From assembly GCA_002170915.1 (NCBI GenBank), contig NHHQ01000083.1, forward strand, positions 1-29,114: a stretch of 29,114 nt of DNA, read 5' to 3'. Source of the DNA: Rhodospirillaceae bacterium TMED167. Its GTDB lineage: Bacteria > Pseudomonadota > Alphaproteobacteria > Rhodospirillales_A > UBA2165. The translations under genes and the position numbers were made by a program. The notes beneath the pieces were generated by a model. The model saw nothing but the letters and a program-made list of their open reading frames with translations, was not told the DNA's origin and ran no database searches. Positions within the stretch are counted from its first letter, which is position 1; every line of letters begins with the position of its first letter. Of this stretch, positions 17,063-25,887 are shown piece by piece.

Positions 17063-17821
17063 ATGACCACAACAATAACCGTCATCCTCACCAGCGTTTT
17101 CGCCACCGCTTTTATCAGCGGTGTGTTGAGCCTTGGCGGCGGCAGCATTCTGATGGGAATATTTGGATGGGTCCTCCCCATTTCCACGGCAATGATCCTC
17201 CATGGCGTCACCCAGGCGGCGGCCAATGCCTCTCGCTCCTGGATCTACCGCGACCATATTCAGTGGCATATCCTTGGCTACTATTTTATCGGCGCAGCCG
17301 TCTGCACGAGTATTTTCAGCTGGCTGGCTTTTATTCCAAACAAGGCGATGCTTTTTTTATGCCTGGGTTTGCTCCCATTCGTGCATCTTTTGCTGCCAAA
17401 AGGACATGCTTTGGATATCACTCGGCCCGGGAACGCAATCAGTTGCGGATTTGTGGTCTCCGCCAGCCTCTTGGTCGCCGGTGTATCAGGCTCGATCCTT
17501 GACATCTATTATGTCAAAACATCTCTCACGCGGTTTCAAGTTCATGCTACAAAGGGGGTGACCCAAGCGATTGGCCACGTGGTTAAAATCGCCTATTTCG
17601 TGCTCATCCTCGGACTTATGGAGGACGGTTTGGGCCCATTACCGCTCTGGATTTTTATTGCCGTCATCCCCATGGCTTATTTCGGCAGCGTGGCATCACG
17701 GCGCGTCCTACAGGCGATGGAAGATCAGCAGTTCAAGAATTACACACAAACGGCAACAATGGTTGTAGGCGCTATCTTTCTTACGAAAGGCATTCAGCTG
17801 CTCCTGGCCGGGCCCCTCTGA
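17063..17821 (+). CDS. TauE/SafE-family permease
   Basis: 252 residues with seven to eight hydrophobic helices and the family's two half-repeats. The first has GVLSLGGGSILMGIFGWVLP and HGVTQAAANASRSWIYRDHI; the second has VAGVSGSILDIYYVKTSLTRFQVHATKGVTQAIGHV. The family exports sulfite, sulfoacetate or other small organic anions; the substrate is unknown here. It starts 26 bases after the MFS gene and is probably cotranscribed, so it may remove a side product or help uptake of the same substrate. The ribosome site is weak. The 96 bases to the convergent SDR gene hold nothing I recognise. Confidence 0.82.
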   Translation: MTTTITVILTSVFATAFISGVLSLGGGSILMGIFGWVLPISTAMILHGVTQAAANASRSWIYRDHIQWHILGYYFIGAAVCTSIFSWLAFIPNKAMLFLCLGLLPFVHLLLPKGHALDITRPGNAISCGFVVSASLLVAGVSGSILDIYYVKTSLTRFQVHATKGVTQAIGHVVKIAYFVLILGLMEDGLGPLPLWIFIAVIPMAYFGSVASRRVLQAMEDQQFKNYTQTATMVVGAIFLTKGIQLLLAGPL

Positions 17822-17917
17822 GATGCCGCTCGGATAACCTGTTGACCTGTCGTCCTAGGGTAGGCTGGATACGCTGGCGGATCATCTGCTAGGACTGAGG
17901 ATGGTGCCGGGTAAGAC

Positions 17918-18712
17918 TCAGATTTGGGGCAGATAGCCGGCGGTTAACCCGCCATCAATGACAAACTCCGCACCCGTCATCATTTTCGACTCGTCCGACG
18001 CCAAATAGATCACGGCAAAGGTGACATCCCGGGGCTCAAGCACGTCCCCCATTGGCACAACATTCCCCAGGCTCTGATGAACGTCTTCCAACTTCCGGCC
18101 GGCGGCATCGGCCAAGCGTTCCAGGAGCGGCGTTTTGATGAATGTCGGATGAATGGAGTTACAGCGGATATTGTAGCGTTTCTGGGCGCAATGAAGCGCA
18201 ATTGATTTCGTCATGTAACTCACCGAGGCCTTTGACACGCCATAGCTGAGTGTCATCGGGTTCGCATACAGAGCGGCGGTGGAAGAGATGTTAATGATCG
18301 ACCCGCCCCCCGCTTCTTTCATAAAAGGCAAAGCCAATTTACAGCCCCAAAAAACACTGTCCACATTCACTTCCTGGACCTGTTTCCAGGTCTCAAACGC
18401 CACATCTTCAATCGGCCCGTGAATTGAAATTCCAGCATTGTTGAGCAAAATATGCAGAGATCCGAAATGGTTATTGGCAGTCTTCAAAACATCGGCCCAA
18501 TCGTCCTCGGACGTGACATCGTGGCGGGCGGCGACGGCAGCCCCCGGGTGGTCGGCATTGATCGCACCAGCGGTCTCCTGGGCCGAGTCCTCATTCAGGT
18601 CAGAAACAATGATGTTTGCCCCCTCCTCGGCGAGGTGCCTTGCGGCCGCACGGCCCAAACCAGATCCGCTGCCGGTGATCAACGCTATTTTTCCCTCAAC
18701 CCGTCCGCTCAT
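17918..18712 (-). CDS. Classical short-chain dehydrogenase/reductase
   Basis: 264 residues from the ATG at 18712, two bases after the stop of the aldo-keto reductase gene and preceded by GGGGA. A TTG two codons further up is unlikely. Classical SDR motifs are complete: TGSGSGLG (13-20) for the cofactor, NNAG (91-94), and the tetrad Asn116, Ser143/144, Tyr157 and Lys161 (YGVSK). The acidic SDLN after the second strand points to NAD rather than NADP. The C-terminus, FVIDGGLTAGY, is standard. As the last gene of the minus-strand run it may oxidise a dihydrodiol or hydroxy-acid intermediate; the substrate is unknown. Confidence 0.92.
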   Translation of the reverse strand: MSGRVEGKIALITGSGSGLGRAAARHLAEEGANIIVSDLNEDSAQETAGAINADHPGAAVAARHDVTSEDDWADVLKTANNHFGSLHILLNNAGISIHGPIEDVAFETWKQVQEVNVDSVFWGCKLALPFMKEAGGGSIINISSTAALYANPMTLSYGVSKASVSYMTKSIALHCAQKRYNIRCNSIHPTFIKTPLLERLADAAGRKLEDVHQSLGNVVPMGDVLEPRDVTFAVIYLASDESKMMTGAEFVIDGGLTAGYLPQI

Positions 18713-18714
18713 GG

Positions 18715-19701
18715 TCAAATCCCCAGCTGTTTCATCAAATTCTCCGGATAGCGTGGCCCGGCTGTCGCACCGGCAGCAAAGAGACGGTCCAATCTTTGGA
18801 GGTTATTGGACGTGAGATCGATGTCCACGGCCCGCACGTTCTCATTCAAATACTTGATTTGTTTTGTGCCTGGTATGGGAACGATCGCGTCATCCTGATG
18901 CAAGACCCAAGCGAGCGCAACCTGCGCCGCCTTGAAGCCTGTGGCAAAAGCGAGCTCTTCCAGGCCCTGCACTTTGGCCAGGTTGATGCCAAAATTATCG
19001 TCACCGAACCGCGGCATGATGCGGCGCGTGTCGCCCGCGACCAAATCTGCGGCGGATCGGATGGTGCCACCCAGAAACCCTCGCCCGAGGGGGGCATAGG
19101 GCATCAGGCTAATGCCAAGGTCCCGGCAAAGAGGTAAAATATCTTCTTCGACATCCCGTGACCACAGCGAGTATTCGGTCTCAACACAGACAAGAGGGTG
19201 GGTTGCGTGCGCTTTGCGAATGGTCTCCGGCCCAGCCTCTGAGAGGCCGATATACCTAACTTTACCGGCCTCCACGAGGCGGGATAGCGCCCCCACCGTC
19301 TCCTCGATGGGGGTCTCCGGATCCACCCGTTCCTGCGTGTAAATATCAATCACCTCCACCCCCAGCCGTTTGAGGCTCGCCTCACAGGCCAGTTGGACAT
19401 GGTCGGGGCGGCTGTTGGTGCCGCGCGTCCCATCGGGGTGGCACACCAGACCAAATTTTGTATTCAGAATAGCTTCCCCTTGCCGCTGATTGAGTGCGCG
19501 GCCGATCAGCTCTTCATTAAGGTGCGGTCCGTAATTATCAGACGTGTTGAGAAGCAAGACCCCATGGTCAAGCGCGCGGTGAATGGTGGCGATGGCCTGG
19601 GCCTCATCATCCCGGCACCCATAATGATCGGTCATGCCCATACACCCAAGCCCTATGGCGGGAACGACCGGTCCGATTGTGCCAAGTCGCCGAGATTTCA
19701 T
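18715..19701 (-). CDS. Aldo-keto reductase with altered catalytic tetrad
   Basis: 328 residues from the ATG at 19701. An upstream in-frame extension overlaps the FAH gene and lacks family resemblance. The TIM-barrel resembles AKR13-type proteins: MKSRRLG, GLGCMGM, NEELIGRAL, KVRYIGLSEAG, APLGRGFL and VPIPGTKQIKYLNENV. The usual tetrad is Asp-Tyr-Lys-His. Here Tyr57 (in NTSDNYG) and Lys82 (NTKFG) are kept, but the Asp position reads Asn52 and the His position in YTQERVDP reads Glu124. I checked both codons in the DNA (AAC and GAA). A His-to-Glu change is the hallmark of steroid 5-beta-reductase AKR1D1, which reduces C=C bonds, so this protein may be an ene-reductase or have lost the normal reaction. 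Confidence 0.88.
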   Translation of the reverse strand: MKSRRLGTIGPVVPAIGLGCMGMTDHYGCRDDEAQAIATIHRALDHGVLLLNTSDNYGPHLNEELIGRALNQRQGEAILNTKFGLVCHPDGTRGTNSRPDHVQLACEASLKRLGVEVIDIYTQERVDPETPIEETVGALSRLVEAGKVRYIGLSEAGPETIRKAHATHPLVCVETEYSLWSRDVEEDILPLCRDLGISLMPYAPLGRGFLGGTIRSAADLVAGDTRRIMPRFGDDNFGINLAKVQGLEELAFATGFKAAQVALAWVLHQDDAIVPIPGTKQIKYLNENVRAVDIDLTSNNLQRLDRLFAAGATAGPRYPENLMKQLGI

Positions 19702-19744
19702 GGCTTTACCTACTGCGGGTTGCGCATTCTTGTTTTTTTTGGGG

Positions 19745-20440
19745 TCAGGCAATTGTGATGGTGAGATCGCCGACACCATCAATATGACCTTCCATTGTGT
19801 CACCGGACGTCACCGCCGCGACACCCTCTGGTGTGCCCATGTAAATCAGGTCACCAGGCTCCAGCGTCACCAGCCCCGATAAATAACTGATGGTTTCCGC
19901 CGTGCTCCAAATGTGGAGATCGAGCGTGCTCTCCTGTTTTATTTCGCCATTCACCTTAATCCAGATGCTCCTGGCGTCTTCAGTGTCTGGATGCCCCACC
20001 TCGCTAACGGGATGAAGCGCGGTACACGGCGCTGATTGATCAAAGCCTTTCCCCATGTCCCAGGGACGGCCCATTTCCTTCGCCTTGTTCTGGATATCCC
20101 GGCGGGTGAGGTCGATGCCAACGCCGTATCCCCAAACATGATCAAGCGCATCAGCGACCGAGATATCCACGCCTCCTGTACCGATGGCTGCCACAAGCTC
20201 AATTTCATGGTGCAAATTTTCGGTTTGCGGCGGATAGGGAATGGTCGCTCCATTTTCAACAATGGCATCCGTCGGTTTCATAAAGAAAAATGGCGGATCG
20301 CGATCAGGATCGGCCCCCATTTCGATGGCATGAGCGCGGTAGTTTCGCCCGACACAGTAGATCCGACGGACAGGGAACCGGTCGTCACTCCCCTCAATCT
20401 CCAGGGATACCTGCTCAGCGGACGGAATGGCATAATTCAT
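19745..20440 (-). CDS. Fumarylacetoacetate hydrolase-family protein, fumarylpyruvate hydrolase-like
   Basis: 231 residues, the single-domain FAH size. It begins FPVRRIYCVGRNYRAHA and has FFFMKPTDAI, the metal ligands Glu79 and Glu81 in HHEIELV and Asp110 in GVGIDLTRRD, then GRPWDMGKGFDQSAP, and ends with GDLIYMGTPEGVAAV. This pattern is closest to NagK-type fumarylpyruvate hydrolases of the gentisate pathway as I remember them, which split fumarylpyruvate to fumarate and pyruvate using Mg. Other acylpyruvases are possible. GGGAG lies 6 bases before the ATG. It is the second lower-pathway enzyme in the run, behind the FAD monooxygenase. No gentisate dioxygenase gene is present. Confidence 0.87.
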   Translation of the reverse strand: MNYAIPSAEQVSLEIEGSDDRFPVRRIYCVGRNYRAHAIEMGADPDRDPPFFFMKPTDAIVENGATIPYPPQTENLHHEIELVAAIGTGGVDISVADALDHVWGYGVGIDLTRRDIQNKAKEMGRPWDMGKGFDQSAPCTALHPVSEVGHPDTEDARSIWIKVNGEIKQESTLDLHIWSTAETISYLSGLVTLEPGDLIYMGTPEGVAAVTSGDTMEGHIDGVGDLTITIA

Positions 20441-20576
20441 GGTTCACTCCCAACATATAATCTCAAATACAGTAGCGGCTTATCGCCTCATTACCGGTAT
20501 GTCAAAACAGGTTCGGCTAATCCCCTGTTCCAGTTCTTCAGACAGATCAGCCGCCCGCCGTCATGGTGATGCGAAG

Positions 20577-22220
20577 TCAATCCGACCAACCGGTAGCGGC
20601 CTTTAAAATCGCGCTCGCCTCGCCCTCCTCGCCGCGCCATGCTACATGCTGATCAGGCCGGATGAGGACCAGCGGAGCTTCGTAGAGATCGCGGATACCC
20701 AGTTCCTCGACATGCACAATGCTAAGAGGAATCTCCAAGCCGCCGGCCCCTGCCTCCCAAGCGCCGACCTCAGGCGCATCCGGGCCCAGCCGCAAGAGGG
20801 TGAACCACGGCCCCAGCTGGTCATAAAGCGAGATCTTATCACCAATCCAATAATGAGGTGCCCGCCCCCCAGGACAGGCGCTTGGTGTATATTGTGCACG
20901 GTGATCCGGGGGCGGTGTCGAGCCGTCAGAAATGATTAGGGACGAGCCATCATAACGTGCCCCCAGGATGACGCCTAAGCTCGCGAATTCTTCTCTAAAA
21001 GTTTGCAATTCGGCCTCCAAGTCGCGCCGCGCCACTTCGCCTCGTTCGCTATCCTCGTCCACCCAGTCAGCAAACTTCAAAGAGCCGATTTTGTTGGCAT
21101 AATCGCCGGACGCCAATGTGTTTCGGAGACCAATGGGACGCCGTTCGTTCTCGTAGGTCTCCAGTAATTCTGGCGGCGCCCACCCGTCGATAACAGCGCC
21201 CAGCTTCCAGCCAAGATTGGCCGTATCGTCGATGCCCGTATTGAATCCGAAGCCCCCGGAAGGCGTAAAGAGATGAATCGAATCGCCTGCCAAGATCACC
21301 CGGTTCTTTTGATAGTGATCGGTCACGAGGGCGAGTCCGGCAATCCACTCCTGGACCGACACGATGTCGAACGGCGTGTCAGCACCGATGGCATTGCGGA
21401 CAATGTCAGCCACATCAATATCTTCCAGAGCTACGCCGGGCGGAGTTTCAGCAAGCAGGACATACTCTCCGGCACCGTCGAGGGTGATGAAATCCACCCG
21501 CCCCTTGGGATTAATCGTCCAGTAATGCCAGGCTACCGGCATGTTGATCACGTCAAAAATTTCCGACGCCCGAATGTAGATGGAGAGCATGGTCCCATCA
21601 TAGAAGCGGTCACCCGTGCTCGACCGGCCACCATAGGTAAAGCCAAGTTGGCGGCGAACCATTCCCTGACCGCCGTCACAGCCGACAAGATAGTCGGCAA
21701 TGACCGTCTCCGTATGGCCGCTCTCAATATCTTCGATCTCAGCACGCACATGATCTCCCTCATCTTCAAAGGATAAAAGGCGCCAGGCATAGCGCATATC
21801 CGTATGCTCGAAATCATCGGCGTGCGACCGCATGATCGCCTCGAAATAAAATTGATTACAGCGGTGGATAGGCTCCGGGGTGAGTTCGGTTGCCCCCCAT
21901 GGACCGGGGTTTCCGGTTTTTTCCCGAGAACTGGGCATAATAATCCGGCCCAGTTCCCATTCTGCCAGGCGCGTCACATAGCAGCTGTCGGTTGGGTGAT
22001 CGTCCGGTAGCCCAGCCGCTCTGATCTTCGCCGCACACCCCATACGCCGCATGTGCTCAAGGGAACGGCTATTGATGGTGCTGCCTTTGGGGTGCGTCGA
22101 AGTGCTTGGCCGCTCGTTGACCAGTAGAGACGGAATATTACGCCAGCCGAGTTCCATCGCCAAGCTCACGCCAACGGGCCCGCCGCCGACGATCAAGACA
22201 GGGAGTTGTGTTTCAGTCAT
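20577..22220 (-). CDS. FAD-dependent aromatic monooxygenase (MhpA/TfdB-like class A)
   Basis: 547 residues. Motifs in order: FAD-binding GGGPVG (12-17) near the N-terminus, SRSLEHMRRMG (about 51-61), the DG motif in VGCDGGQGMVRRQLG (about 179-193), and the second FAD motif AGDSIHLFTPSGGFGFNTGIDDTANLGWKL (about 311-340). The C-terminal 150 residues have the thioredoxin-like domain of the phenol-hydroxylase branch, with GGRAPHYWIG and LIRPDQHVAWRGE. These enzymes hydroxylate phenols or aromatic acids next to an OH or NH2 group using NAD(P)H and oxygen. It follows kynureninase by 58 bases, so an anthranilate-like substrate is possible but not shown. The ribosome site at 22220 is weak. Confidence 0.93.
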   Translation of the reverse strand: MTETQLPVLIVGGGPVGVSLAMELGWRNIPSLLVNERPSTSTHPKGSTINSRSLEHMRRMGCAAKIRAAGLPDDHPTDSCYVTRLAEWELGRIIMPSSREKTGNPGPWGATELTPEPIHRCNQFYFEAIMRSHADDFEHTDMRYAWRLLSFEDEGDHVRAEIEDIESGHTETVIADYLVGCDGGQGMVRRQLGFTYGGRSSTGDRFYDGTMLSIYIRASEIFDVINMPVAWHYWTINPKGRVDFITLDGAGEYVLLAETPPGVALEDIDVADIVRNAIGADTPFDIVSVQEWIAGLALVTDHYQKNRVILAGDSIHLFTPSGGFGFNTGIDDTANLGWKLGAVIDGWAPPELLETYENERRPIGLRNTLASGDYANKIGSLKFADWVDEDSERGEVARRDLEAELQTFREEFASLGVILGARYDGSSLIISDGSTPPPDHRAQYTPSACPGGRAPHYWIGDKISLYDQLGPWFTLLRLGPDAPEVGAWEAGAGGLEIPLSIVHVEELGIRDLYEAPLVLIRPDQHVAWRGEEGEASAILKAATGWSD

Positions 22221-22278
22221 GTCGAGAGTGTATCGGGGCGGTCGAGGTGTTTAAAGCATCCCCACGTCACATACGAGG

Positions 22279-23511
22279 CTACGTCACCGCACTTCTTGAG
22301 GCCGACTGAAAGGCCCGCCAGGCGCCGGTATCCATGATGTCTGCGATAATTTCCACACAATCCCAGACATCCACATACCGCATGTAAAGCGGCGTAATCC
22401 CGAATCTCAGAATATGGGGCTCGCGGTAATCGGGAATGACATTGCGCGCGATTAACGCCTGACAGATTGCGTATCCCTCATCATGGTAGAAGGAGATCTG
22501 GCTGCCCCGCTTTTGAGCGTCACGCGGACTGGCCAAGTCAAACCCATAATGGGAGAGGCGCTCTTCCGCTAATTCAATAAAGAGATTAGATAATTTTAGG
22601 GATTTTTCCCGTACATTCTCCATCGGCACATCTGAGTAACTCATAATCCCGTTATAGGCGCCGCGGAGCGACAGTACCTGAGGGGTGCCAACCTGCATTT
22701 TGTTGATGCTGTCCGCCTCCCGATACCCCTCTTCAAAACCGAACTGGTTGGCGTGGCTGAACCAGCCAGTTAGAACCGGTGAAAATCTGTCGAGGGCAGT
22801 CCGGGATATGTAAGCGTATGACGTCGATCCAGGTCCGCCATTCAGAAATTTATACGTGCAACCGACAGCGTACTCCACGCCCCAGTCGTTGAGCCGAAGC
22901 GGCACCGCGCCGGCGGAATGGCAGAGGTCCCAAACAATGGGGACGCCCGCTAACCGACAAGTACGGGTAAGGTCAGCCATATCGAACATCTCGCCGGTTC
23001 GATAATTCACGTGGGTTAATAAGGCTAGGGCAGTATTCTCAGTGAGGGCCGAGACAATCTCGGTTCTCGGCACAATTTGAAGTTCATGGTCACGGCCTAG
23101 AAGATCAATAATACCCTCTAGGATGTACCCGTCAGTAGGGAAATTGTCTTTTTCCATCATGACATGCTTACGTTGACCAGACTTCTTCATCAGGGCGGCA
23201 CAGAGCTTGAAGATGTTGACGGACGTGGAGTCTGTGAGCACCACCTCCCCCTCGGTTGCGCCGATAACCGGTGCCAAGGCATCGCCGGCGCGACGGGCGA
23301 GTGTGAACCAATCGGCCTCCAACCAGCCTCTGATAAGGCCCTGGCCCCATTCCTCCGTAACCGTCTGTGCTATATCGGCAGCAGCGCCCGCCGGTAAAAC
23401 TCCCAGGGAATTCCCATCAAAATACAAAAGGTCATCCGGAAGATCGAACCGCTCCCGCGTCCAAGCCATCGGACAGTTATCATCTAACGCCTTACAATCT
23501 AATCTTTTCAT
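22279..23511 (-). CDS. kynU: Kynureninase
   Basis: 410 residues from the ATG at 23511, 16 bases after the alanine dehydrogenase stop; an in-frame extension upstream overlaps that gene. This PLP enzyme of the aminotransferase V fold hydrolyses kynurenine to anthranilate and L-alanine, or 3-hydroxykynurenine to 3-hydroxyanthranilate. Visible sites: YFDGNSLG near the N-terminus, TDSTSVNIFK, EKDNFPTD (about 120-127), WDLCHSAGA with Asp195 and His198, and the PLP lysine 221 in GCTYKFLNGGPGS, then TGWFSHANQFGFE and LRFGITPLY. The AAGGA ribosome site overlaps the end of the preceding gene. Tryptophan dioxygenase and kynurenine formamidase, the usual partners, are not in the window. Confidence 0.95.
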   Translation of the reverse strand: MKRLDCKALDDNCPMAWTRERFDLPDDLLYFDGNSLGVLPAGAAADIAQTVTEEWGQGLIRGWLEADWFTLARRAGDALAPVIGATEGEVVLTDSTSVNIFKLCAALMKKSGQRKHVMMEKDNFPTDGYILEGIIDLLGRDHELQIVPRTEIVSALTENTALALLTHVNYRTGEMFDMADLTRTCRLAGVPIVWDLCHSAGAVPLRLNDWGVEYAVGCTYKFLNGGPGSTSYAYISRTALDRFSPVLTGWFSHANQFGFEEGYREADSINKMQVGTPQVLSLRGAYNGIMSYSDVPMENVREKSLKLSNLFIELAEERLSHYGFDLASPRDAQKRGSQISFYHDEGYAICQALIARNVIPDYREPHILRFGITPLYMRYVDVWDCVEIIADIMDTGAWRAFQSASRSAVT

Positions 23512-23527
23512 AGCAATATTTAGTCCT

Positions 23528-24640
23528 TCAAAAGCAAGATGCAGGATCAACAAAGGCCAGTCCGAGATCTTCCGAAACTGCTTTGTTGGTCAGCTGGCCA
23601 TTATAGACGTTAAGACCGTTTCTGAAGTGGGCGTCATGCTGGACCACCGACGCAACGCCGTTGTCACATAACCGAATGATCCACGGCAATGTTACATTGT
23701 TCAATGCATAGGTTGATGTCCTAGGCACAGCACCCGGCATATTAGCGACGCAGTAATGTACCACTTCATCCACGACATATGTCGGCTCCGAGTGGGTCGT
23801 TGCGACAGAGGTCTCAAAACAACCGCCCTGGTCAATTGCAATGTCAACAAGAACGCTGCCTGCGTGGAACTTCTTGATCATGTCAGCCGAGATCAAACAG
23901 GGGGCCCGCGCGCCCGGAATAAGAACCGCGCCGATGATCAAGTCCGCTTCTCGGGCAACGGAGAACACAGTATCGGGGGCCGAATACATCGTTTTCAATT
24001 TGGGGCCAAACCGTTCGGATAAGGCTTCCAATGTGGCGACATTAGTATCCAAAACAGTAACATCGGCCCCCATCCCGAGGGCGATCTGAATGGCATTTTT
24101 TCCAGCAACACCGCCCCCCAACACGGTAACCTTTGCCGGTGCCGTTCCAGGCACACCGCCCAGTAAAACGCCTCTACCGCCGCCACTGATTTCAAGTGCC
24201 TTGGCACCGGCTTGAACCGACAGGCGTCCGGCGACCTGGGACATGGGTGCCAGCAAGGGCAAGCGACCCGCATCATTGGTCACCGTCTCATAAGCAAGAC
24301 AAGTGGCGCCACTAGCCAAAAGGTATTGTGCCTGATCCCGGTCCGCCGCTAGATGCAGATAGGTGAACAAGACCTGTCCCTCGCGGAGCATCTTGCACTC
24401 GACCGGCTGCGGTTCCTTCACCTTTACAATCATATCAGCCGTGCCGAAAATATCTCCAGCTGATGGCGCAATCTTGGCGCCGGTCGCCCGATAACTGTTA
24501 TCATCAGCCCCAATACCGAGCCCAGCCCCAGTCTCCACCGTTACCGAATTTCCACGGGCGATGAGCGCCGACACGCTCTGCGGCGTCAATCCGACGCGAT
24601 ACTCTTCGATTTTAATTTCCTTTGGAACACCAATATGCAT
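23528..24640 (-). CDS. ald: Alanine dehydrogenase
   Basis: 370 residues from the ATG at 24640, the standard length; the upstream open frame is not family-like. It converts L-alanine and NAD to pyruvate, ammonia and NADH. The start [20 protein letters not shown] is typical, with substrate residues Arg15, Lys75 (KVKEP) and His96 (YLHLA) at the positions known from Phormidium alanine dehydrogenase. The nucleotide fold has [13 protein letters not shown] (about 171-183), and [17 protein letters not shown] is the signature. As first gene before kynU it removes the alanine released by kynureninase, feeding pyruvate and ammonia to the cell. A GTAGAGAG stretch lies before the ATG. Confidence 0.96.
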   Translation of the reverse strand: MHIGVPKEIKIEEYRVGLTPQSVSALIARGNSVTVETGAGLGIGADDNSYRATGAKIAPSAGDIFGTADMIVKVKEPQPVECKMLREGQVLFTYLHLAADRDQAQYLLASGATCLAYETVTNDAGRLPLLAPMSQVAGRLSVQAGAKALEISGGGRGVLLGGVPGTAPAKVTVLGGGVAGKNAIQIALGMGADVTVLDTNVATLEALSERFGPKLKTMYSAPDTVFSVAREADLIIGAVLIPGARAPCLISADMIKKFHAGSVLVDIAIDQGGCFETSVATTHSEPTYVVDEVVHYCVANMPGAVPRTSTYALNNVTLPWIIRLCDNGVASVVQHDAHFRNGLNVYNGQLTNKAVSEDLGLAFVDPASCF

Positions 24641-24779
24641 CTCTCTACAACCCCCAGCGCCCAGATCAAGGTCAAATGACAACGCGCCTGAATCTAGCGA
24701 AAATGTTCAGATCAGCTGTAGGGTGGCACCAGGCAGGCCTCTACAACCAAACAATCACGGTACGACATGATGCGGTAAA

Positions 24780-24811
24780 TACAAATAATTTCTCTCATAC
24801 ATTTATTTGTA
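24780..24811. promoter_or_regulatory. 9-bp perfect dyad, candidate operator of ald-kynU
   Basis: TACAAATAA (24780-24788) is mirrored exactly by TTATTTGTA (24803-24811) with 14 bases between. It lies about 140 bases upstream of the ald start. Perfect AT-rich dyads of this size are typical protein-binding sites; a LysR or Lrp-type regulator would fit, but there is no direct evidence. Confidence 0.45.
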
Positions 24812-24861
24812 GGAACAGATTTTCGTGAAAAGGGCCTCTCGTCGCTGGAAAAGCGTTCGGA

Positions 24862-24900
24862 GGGGGATGAACACACATCTGTTTGTCCCCCTTTTATTTT
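24862..24900 (+). terminator. Plus-strand rho-independent terminator without an obvious gene
   Basis: A 12-bp stem with two G-T pairs (24862-24873 with 24880-24891) encloses a 6-base loop and is followed by TTTTATTTT on the plus strand. The nearest annotated genes on both sides run on the minus strand, so it would end an unannotated plus-strand transcript. Confidence 0.7.
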
Positions 24901-25017
24901 TTATCAATAAATACAGATGACTAGCCGACTAGCGGGTGGTGCCTTCCGACGCTACTGCACACAACCAATGGCGGTTTATTGTCCAAATTCTTTTGCAACA
25001 GATGCTTGACAGTTGTG

Positions 25018-25887
25018 TTAGTGGCGTTCCTGCAAGGTCATCTTCACCGCCATTTCCCTCAGCCATTGATGTCCAGCATCCCGGTCGTTCCGCTCGTGCC
25101 AGAACAGGCTAACTTGGATATCGGGGATGTCAAAAGGCAGCTTCAACATCTGAAGCCCGTATTTTTCTACATAAGGTTCAGCAAGTTCCTGCGTCACCGT
25201 AGCAATCAGGTCGGAGTGCGCGATGATCACCGGCACAGCAAGGTGGCCGCTGATGGTCATTCCGATGTCGCGGGTGATGTCCCATTTGGCTAAGCCTTCG
25301 TCGAGGGTTTTGTTCATCGGTTGCGACGTAGAATACATCAAATGCCGTGCCTTCTGATAACCGGCGAGATCTATTTTTCCCTTGATGAAAGGGTTTTCAT
25401 TTGAAGCAATAACCACAATCTGGCTGGTAAACAGAGGCATCGACTTGAACCGTTTGGGTAGGTCTTCAATCACGTTGGCGGCCATATCGATATCTCCTTG
25501 CTCTACAAGTCGTATGGCCTCTGGCGTCTGAACATCGTGGAGATGAATGCCCAGCTTGGGTGCCCGATGCGAGAAGGCGGCGTGGATCAGTGGCGCATAT
25601 TTGGCAACAGCATGGTCGGGCAAGCCGACATGAAATACCCGGTTTGAAGCTGCTGGATCAAACCCCTGCGAGGCAGTGATTGCTGCCATGGCGCTTTCTA
25701 GGGATTCCCGGACATAAGCTGCCATTTCGTCGGCTCGCGCCGTGGGCTCCACGCCTTTGCCGGAACGGATAAACAGAGGATCGCCGACGCTGTCTCGCAA
25801 TCGTTGAATGGCATGACTAACCGCGGGCTGAGAAATACCCAAACTTTTGGCAGCCCTGGCGGATGTCGCGAAGTTGGTCTCTAACGA
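25018..25887 (-). pseudogene. LysR-family regulator, 5'-truncated
   Basis: The frame reads through the second half of a LysR helix-turn-helix (SARAAKSLGISQPAVSHAIQRLR) and a complete effector-binding domain (about 200 residues, with VIASNENPFI and ISGHLAVPVIIAHSDLIATV). The first ATG is missing: upstream in frame there is only a TTG at 25842, then 15 codons to a TGA at 25888-25890. A normal LysR would have about 20 to 30 further residues with helix 1. Beyond this point the DNA encodes an ABA4-like protein on the other strand. A product started at TTG would lack part of the DNA-binding domain. It lies upstream of ald-kynU and may once have controlled it. A sequencing or assembly join is the alternative to a real deletion. 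Confidence 0.75.

Larger units (their letters stand above)
24641..25017. other. Intergenic region upstream of ald
   Basis: 377 bases between the end of the LysR remnant and ald, both on the minus strand. It should carry the promoter of the ald-kynU run. It holds a 9-bp perfect dyad (24780-24811) and a plus-strand terminator (24862-24900), both listed. Short open frames here show no family resemblance or ribosome site. A tandem GACTAGC/CGACTAGC occurs near 24920. Confidence 0.45.

Noticed and set aside
24561..24828. Short plus-strand open frames before the terminator at 24862
   Set aside because: They overlap ald or lack ribosome sites and family resemblance; the terminator may belong to an RNA but I cannot support a protein.
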